Positions 56,683 to 64,000 of a DNA stretch of 64,000 nt are shown here, one piece after another (the stretch's first letter is position 1; every line of letters begins with the position of its first letter). Source of the DNA: Gimesia maris. Its GTDB lineage: Bacteria; Planctomycetota; Planctomycetia; Planctomycetales; Planctomycetaceae. The translations under genes were made by a program, and so were the position numbers. The stretch covers positions 6,091,001-6,155,000 of the forward strand of contig NZ_CP042910.1 in NCBI RefSeq assembly GCF_008298035.1, given 5' to 3'. The notes under the pieces were generated by a model. That model saw nothing but the letters and a program-made list of their open reading frames with translations. It did not search any database and was not told the DNA's origin.

Positions 56683-57723
56683 TTATAAGTCGAGGGCATC
56701 AAGACTGTCGATCAACTCGTCCAGTTCATCGCTGGTCTCTTGTGATATCTTAGTGCGTTGGGGGATGCCGACTGACATACCGACGGCATCGCGACCCTCG
56801 GCGACAAGTTCCACATCTCTTTCTCTGGCAGCCATCTCGAGTGCGTCGGGGGCCCCAAAAAGCTTGGAAAGATCAATTTTAAGGCCGGCGACTTCACCAT
56901 CCGCGCCGGCAATCCCCGGGGTTTTGTGTCCCGGAAAGATAATGGCGTTTTCAGGACAGACGCGACTGCAGGCAGGACAGCCTTTCTTGCAACTGTCCTG
57001 TTCTTCTACCAGAATCTGACCGCCCTGATCCACGCCATACACGCCAAACAGGCAGAAGTCGATGCACTCCATGCAATTGGTGCACAGGCCATAGTCGATG
57101 ACCGGGTACCAGCGACGTTTGGTGGGCTCCAGTTGTGGTGCTTCTTCTTTCGCGATGGTGTTGTTTTTCTGCCCCTGCAGGATATCCAGCGGTTTGAGAT
57201 ATTTCTCAATCTGAGCGGGACGCGGGCTCTGCTGGATCATGTCCATCAGCTGAAACGTTTGAACCTGTGCATCACTGGCAATACGTCTGATTTCCGTGAG
57301 GTAATCTTCAGTGCTGGAGCTGACGCGCAAATCGATCGAGTAAATTTTGCGGTCAGGAATCGTTTTGAGTCGTTCGGGATTTTCGAAAGGGGGTGCCTTT
57401 TCCTTCTGTGCTTCCTCTTCGTCTTCATCCACTTCTTCTTTGAGCAGGACGACCCCTTCCTGACCACGGACTCCCAGGCGATCCAGGATCCAGTGATTGG
57501 CGCGGGGATAGAGCCAGGAGAGAACCACCAGATTGCCGCGCAGTGCCTGCAGAAACAGTGTTCCGGTATGGTCGGCGGAAAGATCGTAGAGATGGGGAAC
57601 CAGAGAAACTTCAATATCAGGTTCCATCAGGAGCGCCGCTGCCAGGGATTCTTCCAGCTCACGTTTGGCGGGATTTTTTCCCTGAGCCTGCGAGATCACC
57701 ACTGTCAATTTTTTCTCAGCCAT
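56683..57723 (-). CDS. 4Fe-4S ferredoxin-domain protein with unknown N-terminus
   Basis: The 346-residue product has two tetra-Cys motifs, [15 protein letters not shown] and [17 protein letters not shown] (about residues 215-265). They fit two 4Fe-4S clusters, so it should carry electrons. The N-terminal 180 residues look like a folded domain ([22 protein letters not shown], then [22 protein letters not shown]) that I do not recognise. A charged linker ([11 protein letters not shown]) joins them. The ATG at 57723 has an AAGG site. The cyclase gene follows after 43 bases, so it is likely an electron donor to that pathway. Confidence 0.82.
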   Translation of the reverse strand: MAEKKLTVVISQAQGKNPAKRELEESLAAALLMEPDIEVSLVPHLYDLSADHTGTLFLQALRGNLVVLSWLYPRANHWILDRLGVRGQEGVVLLKEEVDEDEEEAQKEKAPPFENPERLKTIPDRKIYSIDLRVSSSTEDYLTEIRRIASDAQVQTFQLMDMIQQSPRPAQIEKYLKPLDILQGQKNNTIAKEEAPQLEPTKRRWYPVIDYGLCTNCMECIDFCLFGVYGVDQGGQILVEEQDSCKKGCPACSRVCPENAIIFPGHKTPGIAGADGEVAGLKIDLSKLFGAPDALEMAARERDVELVAEGRDAVGMSVGIPQRTKISQETSDELDELIDSLDALDL

Positions 57724-57774
57724 TCCGTAAACCTTTTTCAACATGAAACTGCAGCAACTGTATGCTGAACCGCT

Positions 57775-57860
57775 CTAGACTGTGTCCAGTTTTACTGTAG
57801 CGTCTCCAGGGTCATTTGAACCGAGTATAATAGTTTGAGAGACGCTATGGTTAAATGTGA
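57775..57860 (+). repeat. 85-bp hairpin repeat, family C, copy 2
   Basis: The arms TAGCGTCTC (57798-57806) and GAGACGCTA (57839-57847) pair perfectly. The left block is CTAGACTGTGTCCAGTTTTA and the right block TTAAATGTGA. It sits between the GcvH-like stop and the Fe-S gene start, inside a likely operon. Confidence 0.78.
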
Positions 57861-57866
57861 TGAGTT

Positions 57867-58319
57867 CTAGTTGAGTTGTCCCTTAATAATCCGCTGGGTC
57901 TGTTCCCAGCCGTCATCTAATACTTGCAGATATTCCGTTGGCGTCAACCATTGTGCATCAGACTCCATTTCAAACAGCCAGCCTTTATCGTAGTTATCAG
58001 CCTGATTGATGGCAGAGGGATCGTTTAATAATTCCCCATTAAATTCCAGAATCCTGCCACTGGCGGGAACATAGAGATCGGACAGTGCTTTCGAGCTTTC
58101 GATCTCACCTATTTTCTGTTTTTCCTGCACATTCGTGAACGGATCGATAAACCAGTCCAGAAAATAGACGTCTTGCAGCAGCCGCACCGAGTAGGCAGTA
58201 AAGCCCACGCGCCAGTGGTCAGCGGTCTGCTGAAACCACAGGTGTGATTTACTATAAACACGGTCCTGGGGAATTCGGGCTTCGAAATTCCCCATCATAA
58301 AGACAAGATCGTCAGGCAT
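57867..58319 (-). CDS. GcvH-like lipoyl carrier protein
   Basis: The 150-residue product has the lipoyl/H-protein fold. Lys77 in EIESSKALSDLYVPASG matches the lipoylated Lys of GcvH (ESVKA type). VYSKSHLWF near residue 21 corresponds to the YTxxHEW segment of H-proteins, and the C-terminal GWLFEME region also fits. Length is slightly above the usual 125-130. No other glycine-cleavage gene is nearby. It heads the cluster with the Fe-S, cyclase and prenyl-synthase genes, so a special role as a lipoyl carrier is possible. Confidence 0.83.
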   Translation of the reverse strand: MPDDLVFMMGNFEARIPQDRVYSKSHLWFQQTADHWRVGFTAYSVRLLQDVYFLDWFIDPFTNVQEKQKIGEIESSKALSDLYVPASGRILEFNGELLNDPSAINQADNYDKGWLFEMESDAQWLTPTEYLQVLDDGWEQTQRIIKGQLN

Positions 58320-58878
58320 GATTCAAATTGCTGGGGGTCAGTTTTGCTCTAAACCCAAGGAGAAACGGGAGTTTTACCAGAGATTCAGACAAGGCAGGAA
58401 TTTTCGCAATATACACTACTTAAATAGTAGAAACAGTTTATTCACGGGATGCAAGCAGGATTTCGCTATGAATATCGGGATCGAATAATTTTCTCCCAGA
58501 GACTCCGCAGACTCTGCACTGAACAGCAGTGGGCATGGTTTTAACGCAAGCGATATCAACCAACTGCAGTGACAGACCAAGCCTGTCTCTATCATAGGCA
58601 GAAGCCTCCACTTTTCCCTGCAGAAACAACGACTTTCTCACACTTCCCTGTGAACCGCCTGAAAAACAGGACCACGATGTATGGCTATAGTACCTACCTG
58701 CCCGTCTCTGAATGGACCTTGTTTCAGAAAGCTGGCGGGCGTTCATTTACGTCTCTGCTTTTAAACCACTTATTTTAAAGTCTATATATCATAAGATTTT
58801 ATTTGACAGACATAAATTCAGTTGTACCATATTGTACGTACCTATTCACCTCATTCTCCTTTTCGGGATCTATTCAAG
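58320..58878. other. divergent stretch with candidate promoter and operator
   Basis: A long spacer between the GcvH-like gene (minus) and the GntR regulator (plus). The right end holds the promoter/operator at 58803-58841. A minus-strand frame at 58438-58746 has no recognisable product and is not called. The rest shows no repeat. Confidence 0.45.
58803..58841 (+). promoter_or_regulatory. promoter overlapping a GTACGTAC operator
   Basis: A perfect -35 TTGACA (58803-58808) is followed by a weak -10 CATATT (58828-58833) at 19-base spacing. The palindrome GTACGTAC (58834-58841) within ATTGTACGTACCT, plus a direct repeat TTGTAC-CATA-TTGTAC, covers the -10 region. This resembles operators of GntR/LacI-chimeric (AraR-type) repressors and suggests autoregulation. 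Confidence 0.5.
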
Positions 58879-60096
58879 TTGTTATCAGCCAGCGAATTAC
58901 TCGAGTCAACTTCCCTGCCCGATGGTCGCGAATCAAATTCGTCCCGTGCGAAATACGAACGCATTCAGGATCATCTCAAGAAACAGATTCTGGAAGGAAG
59001 TCTTCCGCCCGGCACGGCTCTCCCTTCCGAGCAGCAGCTGGCGACCCTGTTTGAAAGTGCCCGCAGTACGATTCGCCAGGCGATGGGCATGCTCGAACGG
59101 GAAGGACTGGTCAGCCGCGTTCAGGGAAAAGGGACGTTCGTGCATGAAAATGCGCGGCAACGGCTGGCGAGCGGACTGGATATTCTGGCTTTGGTGATTC
59201 CTGAAGTGTTATCGGGATACTACCCGTCTCTACAGCACAGCTTTGAAGAATCATCCAGTCAGTCGCAGAACCAGATGCTGGTCTGCTGCACAAGAAACAA
59301 TATCGACAAACAGGGGAATGCGATCCTGCAACTGATCGACAATCAGGTCGGAGGCGTCGCAATCGTACCAGCCAGTACGCCCCCCACTCCCGCCTATCAG
59401 ATTCGTCAGTTGCAGAAAGCGGGTATTCCCGTCGTCCTGTGCCACCGCCCTGTTGAGGGGATTACGGCACCGTTACTGGGACTTCCGTTTGAACAGATTG
59501 GCGGAATGGCGGGAGAAGCGTTAGTCAAGCAGGGGCATCGACGCGTCTCCTTTTTCGCACCACACTGCACACAGACAACCGATCTTTACCTGGAAGGTTT
59601 TCGCAAAGCACTTGCCAACGTGGATTGTGAGCTGCCAGCCGATCACTGCTACTTCGGTACCGACGGGACCATTGACATGCAGGAACTTGACAATGAAATC
59701 GAAGCGGCACTGAAACGCATATTAAGTCAGCCTGATCGCCCTACAGCCATCTTCACCAGCTTCGATTCGATGGCGGAACGCATTTACCTGCATCTGACAA
59801 AAATGGGACTGCGGATGCCGGACGACATTTCCCTGATTGGTGTGGGCGACCAGATTCGACACAGCGTACTGCAGCAGCAGATCGCTTCAGTCACCGTCAA
59901 CGAAACGCAGCTGGGACATCGCGCAGTGCAATTGTTAAACCAGATGCGCAGCGGCGAACTTCCGATTGAAACCCCCGAGACCAGCATCATGCCGGCAGAA
60001 GTCTATACGGGCATGACACTGGGACCGGTACCGGAAATGATAAAACCACCGAACCAGGAAACACTGAATCAGAGAATACAGTCTATTGAAACCTGA
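58879..60096 (+). CDS. GntR-type transcription regulator with LacI-like effector domain
   Basis: The 405-residue product has an N-terminal winged helix of GntR type (YERIQDHLKKQILEGSLPPG, then LPSEQQLATLFESARSTIRQAM, REGLVSRVQGKGTFV). A periplasmic-binding-protein-like effector domain follows (LALVIPEVLSGYY, HRRVSFFAPHC, TAIFTSFDSMAERIYLHLTKMG, ISLIGVGDQ). This AraR-like layout usually responds to a sugar. No ATG lies near the N-terminus; TTG at 58879 is the best guess and leaves the candidate operator in the promoter. An earlier TTG at 58822 would overlap it. The DUF1559 gene follows on the same strand. Confidence 0.82.
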   Translation: MLSASELLESTSLPDGRESNSSRAKYERIQDHLKKQILEGSLPPGTALPSEQQLATLFESARSTIRQAMGMLEREGLVSRVQGKGTFVHENARQRLASGLDILALVIPEVLSGYYPSLQHSFEESSSQSQNQMLVCCTRNNIDKQGNAILQLIDNQVGGVAIVPASTPPTPAYQIRQLQKAGIPVVLCHRPVEGITAPLLGLPFEQIGGMAGEALVKQGHRRVSFFAPHCTQTTDLYLEGFRKALANVDCELPADHCYFGTDGTIDMQELDNEIEAALKRILSQPDRPTAIFTSFDSMAERIYLHLTKMGLRMPDDISLIGVGDQIRHSVLQQQIASVTVNETQLGHRAVQLLNQMRSGELPIETPETSIMPAEVYTGMTLGPVPEMIKPPNQETLNQRIQSIET

Positions 60097-60204
60097 AATC
60101 ATATTTTTTAATTCCAGCGCTGCCAGGCTTTGGTACGTCTGATCTCGCGCCACTCCCCGGGCGGGCCTGTGCAGTCAATTTAAACTGTTTGAGAGGGACC
60201 AAAG

Positions 60205-61158
60205 ATGAAACATTCCATCTTTAAGAATCGCGGATTCACGCTCATCGAACTCCTGGTTGTGATCGCCATTATTGCGATCCTGATTGCACTGCTATTGCCT
60301 GCGGTTCAACAAGCCAGGGAAGCTGCCCGCAGGAGCCAGTGTAAAAACAATCTGAAACAGCTGGGACTGGCCACTCACAACTACCATGACAGCCACAATG
60401 TATTTCCCATCAGTCACGGCGACACCGGAAATTCGTTTGGCTGGCGGGCCATGATTCTGCCTTACGTAGACCAGGCTCCCCTGTATAACAAGATCAACTT
60501 CAATGGAAATATTGTCGACGCCGGCAACCTGGAAGTCGCACAGACCCCCCTGGGCCTCTTTCACTGCCCCAGTGATCCATCGGCGAACAATGTGAGTGGC
60601 GGAAATCAGGTCTGGTCGAACTGGTGTTTTCCGGCCAGCTGTCCTGCTGCTTCGCGTAATAATATTGCCGTAACCACTTACAAAGGAGTGGATGGTCGCG
60701 CGTATGACCAGTCACTGACTGCATCCCCGATGCCGCATGGCATGTTTGACCGCCGGATGGGACTGCAGGCCAGTGGAGGTGGAAACAGTCTGATTACACC
60801 AAACCGGACGATGAAGATGCGCGATGTCCTCGATGGCACGTCGAACGTACTGTTTGTGGGTGAGAATTCTCCCGGATTCCATGCCTGGTCATCCTGGGCT
60901 GCCTGGCATTCTCCGATGACGACTGCCTTTCCCATCAACCACCCGTTTGCCGTCTGGGGAGATGCGCAGACTCGAATCAGTTCCGGCGCCCACGGCTGGA
61001 TCGACGGCTTCGCTGCATCCAGCTACCACGAAGGGGGCGCTCATTTCCTGATGGTGGATGGCAGCGTGCACTTCTTCAGTGAAAACATGGATTTTCTCAC
61101 CTACCAGCAGTTGGGACACCCGATGGATGGTCTGCCCGTGGGTGGTTTCACGTATTGA
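60205..61158 (+). CDS. DUF1559 pseudopilin-like protein
   Basis: The 317-residue product has a type IV pilin/pseudopilin N-terminus ([20 protein letters not shown]) with the conserved Glu at +5 after the prepilin Gly. The [21 protein letters not shown] continuation and a C-terminal [14 protein letters not shown] segment mark DUF1559. Hundreds of paralogs occur in planctomycete genomes; the role is probably in secretion or envelope assembly. GAGAGGG precedes the ATG. A small lipoprotein gene follows after 56 bases, a frequent pair. Confidence 0.95.
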   Translation: MKHSIFKNRGFTLIELLVVIAIIAILIALLLPAVQQAREAARRSQCKNNLKQLGLATHNYHDSHNVFPISHGDTGNSFGWRAMILPYVDQAPLYNKINFNGNIVDAGNLEVAQTPLGLFHCPSDPSANNVSGGNQVWSNWCFPASCPAASRNNIAVTTYKGVDGRAYDQSLTASPMPHGMFDRRMGLQASGGGNSLITPNRTMKMRDVLDGTSNVLFVGENSPGFHAWSSWAAWHSPMTTAFPINHPFAVWGDAQTRISSGAHGWIDGFAASSYHEGGAHFLMVDGSVHFFSENMDFLTYQQLGHPMDGLPVGGFTY

Positions 61159-61214
61159 ATGACGACTTAATATGACACCTGAAAATTCTCAGTCATTCCA
61201 AGCGGGAGCGAAAA

Positions 61215-61634
61215 ATGCTGATCACTAACAATTCTGGTCGAACGGGAATCCTGTTACTCCTTGTTCTCTGGTGCAGCGGTTGTGGCGGCGGACTGGATGA
61301 AGATCTGCCGGAAACGGTTGCCGTGAATGGAGTCGTAACTTACCAGGGAAAGCCAGTGCCCGATGCATCGATCATGTTTTATCCCCTGCAGGGACGAAAA
61401 CCGGCAACGGGACGAACGGATCCCCAGGGTAAATTTACTTTGCGTACTTTTGAGAACGCTGACGGTGCCATTCCCGGCGCACACCAGGTGACCGTGAATG
61501 CCTATGAGTCAACACCCGAAGGGGTCTCGATGAAAAGCGCCATTCCGATCAAATACAGCAGTCCGACGACGACACCACTCAAGATCACGGTGTCGGAATC
61601 GAACCCGGAAATCAAACTGGAACTGACCGACTGA
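61215..61634 (+). CDS. lipoprotein with transthyretin/carboxypeptidase-regulatory-like domain
   Basis: The 139-residue product has a lipoprotein signal ending LLVLWCSGCGGG. The domain has VNGVVTYQGKPVPDASIMFYPLQG, TGRTDPQGKFTLRTF and GAHQVTVNAY, typical of the Ig-like carboxypeptidase regulatory family that follows DUF1559 genes in planctomycetes. It lies 56 bases after the DUF1559 gene with a good GGGAG site, so the two are co-transcribed. Confidence 0.92.
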   Translation: MLITNNSGRTGILLLLVLWCSGCGGGLDEDLPETVAVNGVVTYQGKPVPDASIMFYPLQGRKPATGRTDPQGKFTLRTFENADGAIPGAHQVTVNAYESTPEGVSMKSAIPIKYSSPTTTPLKITVSESNPEIKLELTD

Positions 61635-61655
61635 CTTCGAGACGATCCGCATTAC

Positions 61656-62468
61656 TCAGTCCGGGTTGCCAGTTTGTCTGGCCGGATCACCGATCTTCAA
61701 AGGCCGATTCACCAGTGATACCAGCACAAAACTGAGCATCATCAGCAGATACCAGGCCACCAGTTTCGAAAGCGAAACCAGTTGCCAGTGGTGTTTCTGC
61801 ATAGGGTAGATCCAGACATTGGCGTACGTCGCCAGGTTTTCCGCAAACCAGATAAACAATGCGACCAGCAGCCAGCCCACCACCAGCGGCATGCGTCGAT
61901 GGACCCGGTTCATTTTGAAATAGATCATCACCCGGCCAAACATCAACAGGCTGGCGGCAATGAGGGCCCAGCGAATATCCAGTACATAGTGATGCGTAAA
62001 AAAGTTGGCATAAATCAGCGTCACGAGTACGACCGTGCTCCAGTAGGGCGGATAACTGGAATAGCCGAAATCAAAGATCCGCCAGACCCGGGCAATATAA
62101 CTGCCGACCGCGCTGTACATGAAGCCGGCAAACAGGGGCACATTGCCGATTCCGATCTCAAATGGTTCCGGATATTGCCAGGAACGAATGCCATCCGAGG
62201 TTTTGAACAGCTCCATCACGGTTGCGACAATATGAAAGACCAGAATCACGACCGCTTCGCGCGGAGATTCCAGCCGGAAACAGAGCAGGAAGACCTGAAA
62301 AGCGACCGCCGCCAGAAACAGAAAGTCGTAGCGATACAGAAAATCGATTGGATACCAGAAGCGGGTGATAATCATCAGCGCCAGCAGAAACCCGCCGAAG
62401 ATACAGGCGGACGCCTGCTTGATACCGAATAGCCAGAATTCATGGAGGAAGGTTTTCAGGAGATTCAA
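61656..62468 (-). CDS. DUF817 integral membrane protein
   Basis: The 270-residue product has about eight hydrophobic segments with no signal peptide. Its segments [52 protein letters not shown] and [17 protein letters not shown] fit the DUF817 family. The function of this family is unknown. The start is a TTG with an ACAGGC site; no ATG is in frame nearby. It converges on the lipoprotein gene with 21 bases between stops. Confidence 0.85.
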   Translation of the reverse strand: MNLLKTFLHEFWLFGIKQASACIFGGFLLALMIITRFWYPIDFLYRYDFLFLAAVAFQVFLLCFRLESPREAVVILVFHIVATVMELFKTSDGIRSWQYPEPFEIGIGNVPLFAGFMYSAVGSYIARVWRIFDFGYSSYPPYWSTVVLVTLIYANFFTHHYVLDIRWALIAASLLMFGRVMIYFKMNRVHRRMPLVVGWLLVALFIWFAENLATYANVWIYPMQKHHWQLVSLSKLVAWYLLMMLSFVLVSLVNRPLKIGDPARQTGNPD

Positions 62469-62540
62469 TCCATTGCCTGTGGGAGAACTGAAGAACTGCT
62501 ATTGAGAAGCCGATTGTACTGCAACAGCGGTAAAGTCTCC

Positions 62541-62575
62541 ATAAAAAAAGGGAGCAGACACATTGCCTGCTCCCT
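62541..62575 (-). terminator. rho-independent terminator of the last gene
   Basis: On the minus strand GGGAGCAG (62567-62574) pairs with CTGCTCCC (62550-62557) and is followed by seven T. It lies 46 bases after the stop of the gene at 62621. Confidence 0.92.
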
Positions 62576-62620
62576 GTTCGGAACCTGGAATGGCTCCAAG
62601 CCATCCCACGCACACTTCCG

Positions 62621-64000
62621 TTACTCAGCACTGACAGCAGCGATCTGCGGTGCCAGTTGCATATCAAGCGGATTCGATGCGGCACCATCGCCTCGCACGA
62701 TCACGAAGGTTGCATCTGCTGCGTCCAGCAGCGGCAGTTCGGGCAGTTGGATGCGAACACCCAGGTCGTACCAGCCATGGATCTCCGCTTCGAAGTTCAT
62801 GCCATTCAGAGACATCAGGACTTTACCCGGTTCCGGCCCCAGGCCTTCACCAGCCAGATTGACCATACCACCACTGAAGACAACATCGGAATCAGCAGAG
62901 AACAGAGCCGGATCGACGGGCAGCACATCAACACGAGCTACGACCGCACCATTGTTCTCTTCGAAGGCTTCCGGAATTTCCCGGTGTGAATCGATCAGCA
63001 CATGCAGTTGTTCGAAGGGCACCTGATTTCCTTCTTCATCTAAAGAGAGAGTACTGGCAGCAAAGGGCAGACGAATATCGACTGACTGAATCTGTCCTGC
63101 AGGGATATTATCGACGCGTGTTCCTGCTTCAGGCACTCCGGCGACTGCTTCGCGTGAATTAGACGCCAGCAGCATGACATTGAAGGGTTGGTTGATATCA
63201 ACCACACTGTTGTTGCGGAACCAGACGCGGAAACGAGGTCCCAGTTCTTCTTCAGGATGACCTGAGTCAACAAAGCGGACTGCCAGCATCTGCAGATCGA
63301 GCCCACTGTCAATTACGATTGGTTCAATATCGACCCAGGTACCACAGGTCACGATGGGGAGTGGCTGCCAGACAGGACAGTCATACCAGACCCAGGGAAC
63401 ACAAGGATCACAGATGATGGGACGACAGATCAGTGGACGAGGATCACAGATGGGGTGACACCAGTCCCACCAGCACCAGTCAACCCAGGCAGACCAGTGA
63501 GGGCTCCAGCAGTAGCTGGGATACATGCCAGGTCCGGCGTACCAGCAACCAAAGTGAGTGTGAGTGAAAGAATTTGCCATATTGCCGAACAACGTTCGAT
63601 TTCTCCAGCCACCATGCTTGAGCAGGTTTTGATTCAGATGCAACTGACGGGCGACATCGCCTTTCTTGTGCAGTTCGAACTGCTTTTTCAGTTTCCACTG
63701 TTTGTTGTTCTTACTGTTAATCAGAGCGTTAAATTTTCCGGCCTGCAACTGTTTATCCAGATTCAGTTTGAGCGGTTTGATGCTATGGTTTTTGAAAAGA
63801 TCTTTATCCAAAGGCACGCCATTTTTACCGAGCCATTTCTTGGAAGGACCATACTTTTTGCCTTTGGAAAAATCTTTGTGACCAGGCAGATCAATACCCT
63901 TGGGTAGTTTGCCGATCTGGTTTGGTTTTTTACCGGGCTTCTGAATATTATTTCCAGGTTTGAATACATTGTTACCTTTACCAGGCTTCGGATCGAATTT
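62621..64000 (-). CDS. Trp/Cys-rich secreted-type protein, 5' end outside the window
   Basis: The frame is open to the right edge, so the start is missing; a GTG at 63817 is internal. The 459 visible residues begin with Lys/Gly/Pro-rich repeats (KPGKG, KPGNN). A Trp, Cys and aromatic-rich stretch follows (YAGPGMYPSYCWSPHW, then WVDWCWWDWCHPICDP). The C-terminal 230 residues look like beta-sandwich CARDB-type domains (VRFVDSGHPEEELGPRFRVWF, then GLGPEPGKVLMSLNGMNF). It is probably an exported surface or envelope protein. It is followed by a strong terminator. No enzyme motif is seen. Confidence 0.75.
   Translation of the reverse strand, partial: KFDPKPGKGNNVFKPGNNIQKPGKKPNQIGKLPKGIDLPGHKDFSKGKKYGPSKKWLGKNGVPLDKDLFKNHSIKPLKLNLDKQLQAGKFNALINSKNNKQWKLKKQFELHKKGDVARQLHLNQNLLKHGGWRNRTLFGNMANSFTHTHFGCWYAGPGMYPSYCWSPHWSAWVDWCWWDWCHPICDPRPLICRPIICDPCVPWVWYDCPVWQPLPIVTCGTWVDIEPIVIDSGLDLQMLAVRFVDSGHPEEELGPRFRVWFRNNSVVDINQPFNVMLLASNSREAVAGVPEAGTRVDNIPAGQIQSVDIRLPFAASTLSLDEEGNQVPFEQLHVLIDSHREIPEAFEENNGAVVARVDVLPVDPALFSADSDVVFSGGMVNLAGEGLGPEPGKVLMSLNGMNFEAEIHGWYDLGVRIQLPELPLLDAADATFVIVRGDGAASNPLDMQLAPQIAAVSAE

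Noticed and set aside
56926..57768. 280-codon frame antisense to the Fe-S protein gene
   Set aside because: The sense strand carries two tetra-Cys motifs; the antisense product is unrecognisable.
58438..58746. 102-codon minus-strand frame between the GcvH-like and GntR genes
   Set aside because: No recognisable product and it occupies promoter DNA; a short real gene cannot be fully excluded.

Overview
The window looks like chromosomal DNA of a planctomycete, most likely a Gimesia-type marine species (inference from gene content; no database was searched). The markers are a DUF1559 pseudopilin, ThuA and DUF1080 secreted proteins, a CSTSR-type sulfatase, a Tat-exported Gfo/Idh oxidoreductase, a ceramidase-like protein, a giant tandem-fused UvrA, a SpoVG with an inserted zinc ribbon, and large secreted FG-GAP and beta-helix proteins. 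About 42 protein genes and one tRNA are supported. The first gene (M3 peptidase) and the last gene (Trp/Cys-rich secreted protein) are cut by the window edges.

Layout. 0-9 kb: oligoendopeptidase, metX-metW, an orphan ParA, an Old-Yellow-Enzyme-like oxidoreductase, an SDR, and the ThuA and DUF1080 genes. 9-19 kb: a small unknown gene, spoVG and ispE, the 2319-residue double UvrA, and a small planctomycete-type protein that shares a C-terminal tail with SpoVG. 19-27 kb: a DUF368 polyprenyl-phosphate transporter, a 13-repeat FG-GAP protein, SppA, an exported unknown and an aminotransferase. 27-35 kb: a 1606-residue inverse-autotransporter/beta-helix protein, two TPR proteins and tRNA-Gln(CTG). 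35.2-37.2 kb: a gene-free block of tandem, REP-like repeats. 37-50.5 kb: sulfatase, cysC, hisG, an MfnE-like kinase overlapping cdsA, uppS, a divergent CsrA, tadA, a beta-helix protein, the Gfo/Idh, the ceramidase-like protein and a DUF6268 outer-membrane protein. 50.5-58.3 kb: golvesin-like and SUMF1-like proteins, then a minus-strand cluster of GcvH-like protein, 4Fe-4S protein, class II terpene cyclase and DUF116-polyprenyl-diphosphate-synthase fusion. 58.8-64 kb: a GntR/LacI-type regulator with a candidate operator, DUF1559 protein, lipoprotein, DUF817 protein and the truncated last gene.

How genes work together. Isoprenoid steps recur: IspE (precursor), UppS (C55-PP), DUF368 (C55-P recycling), CdsA (phospholipid CDP-diacylglycerol) and the prenyl-synthase/cyclase cluster. 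The last is the best candidate for an undescribed system: a four-gene terpenoid-type cluster whose redox protein, lipoyl-type carrier and DUF116 fusion have no obvious role in hopanoid synthesis. Intergenic DNA carries at least three families of short hairpin repeats, with paired substitutions in the stems. No CRISPR array, prophage, transposase, rRNA operon or replication origin was seen.
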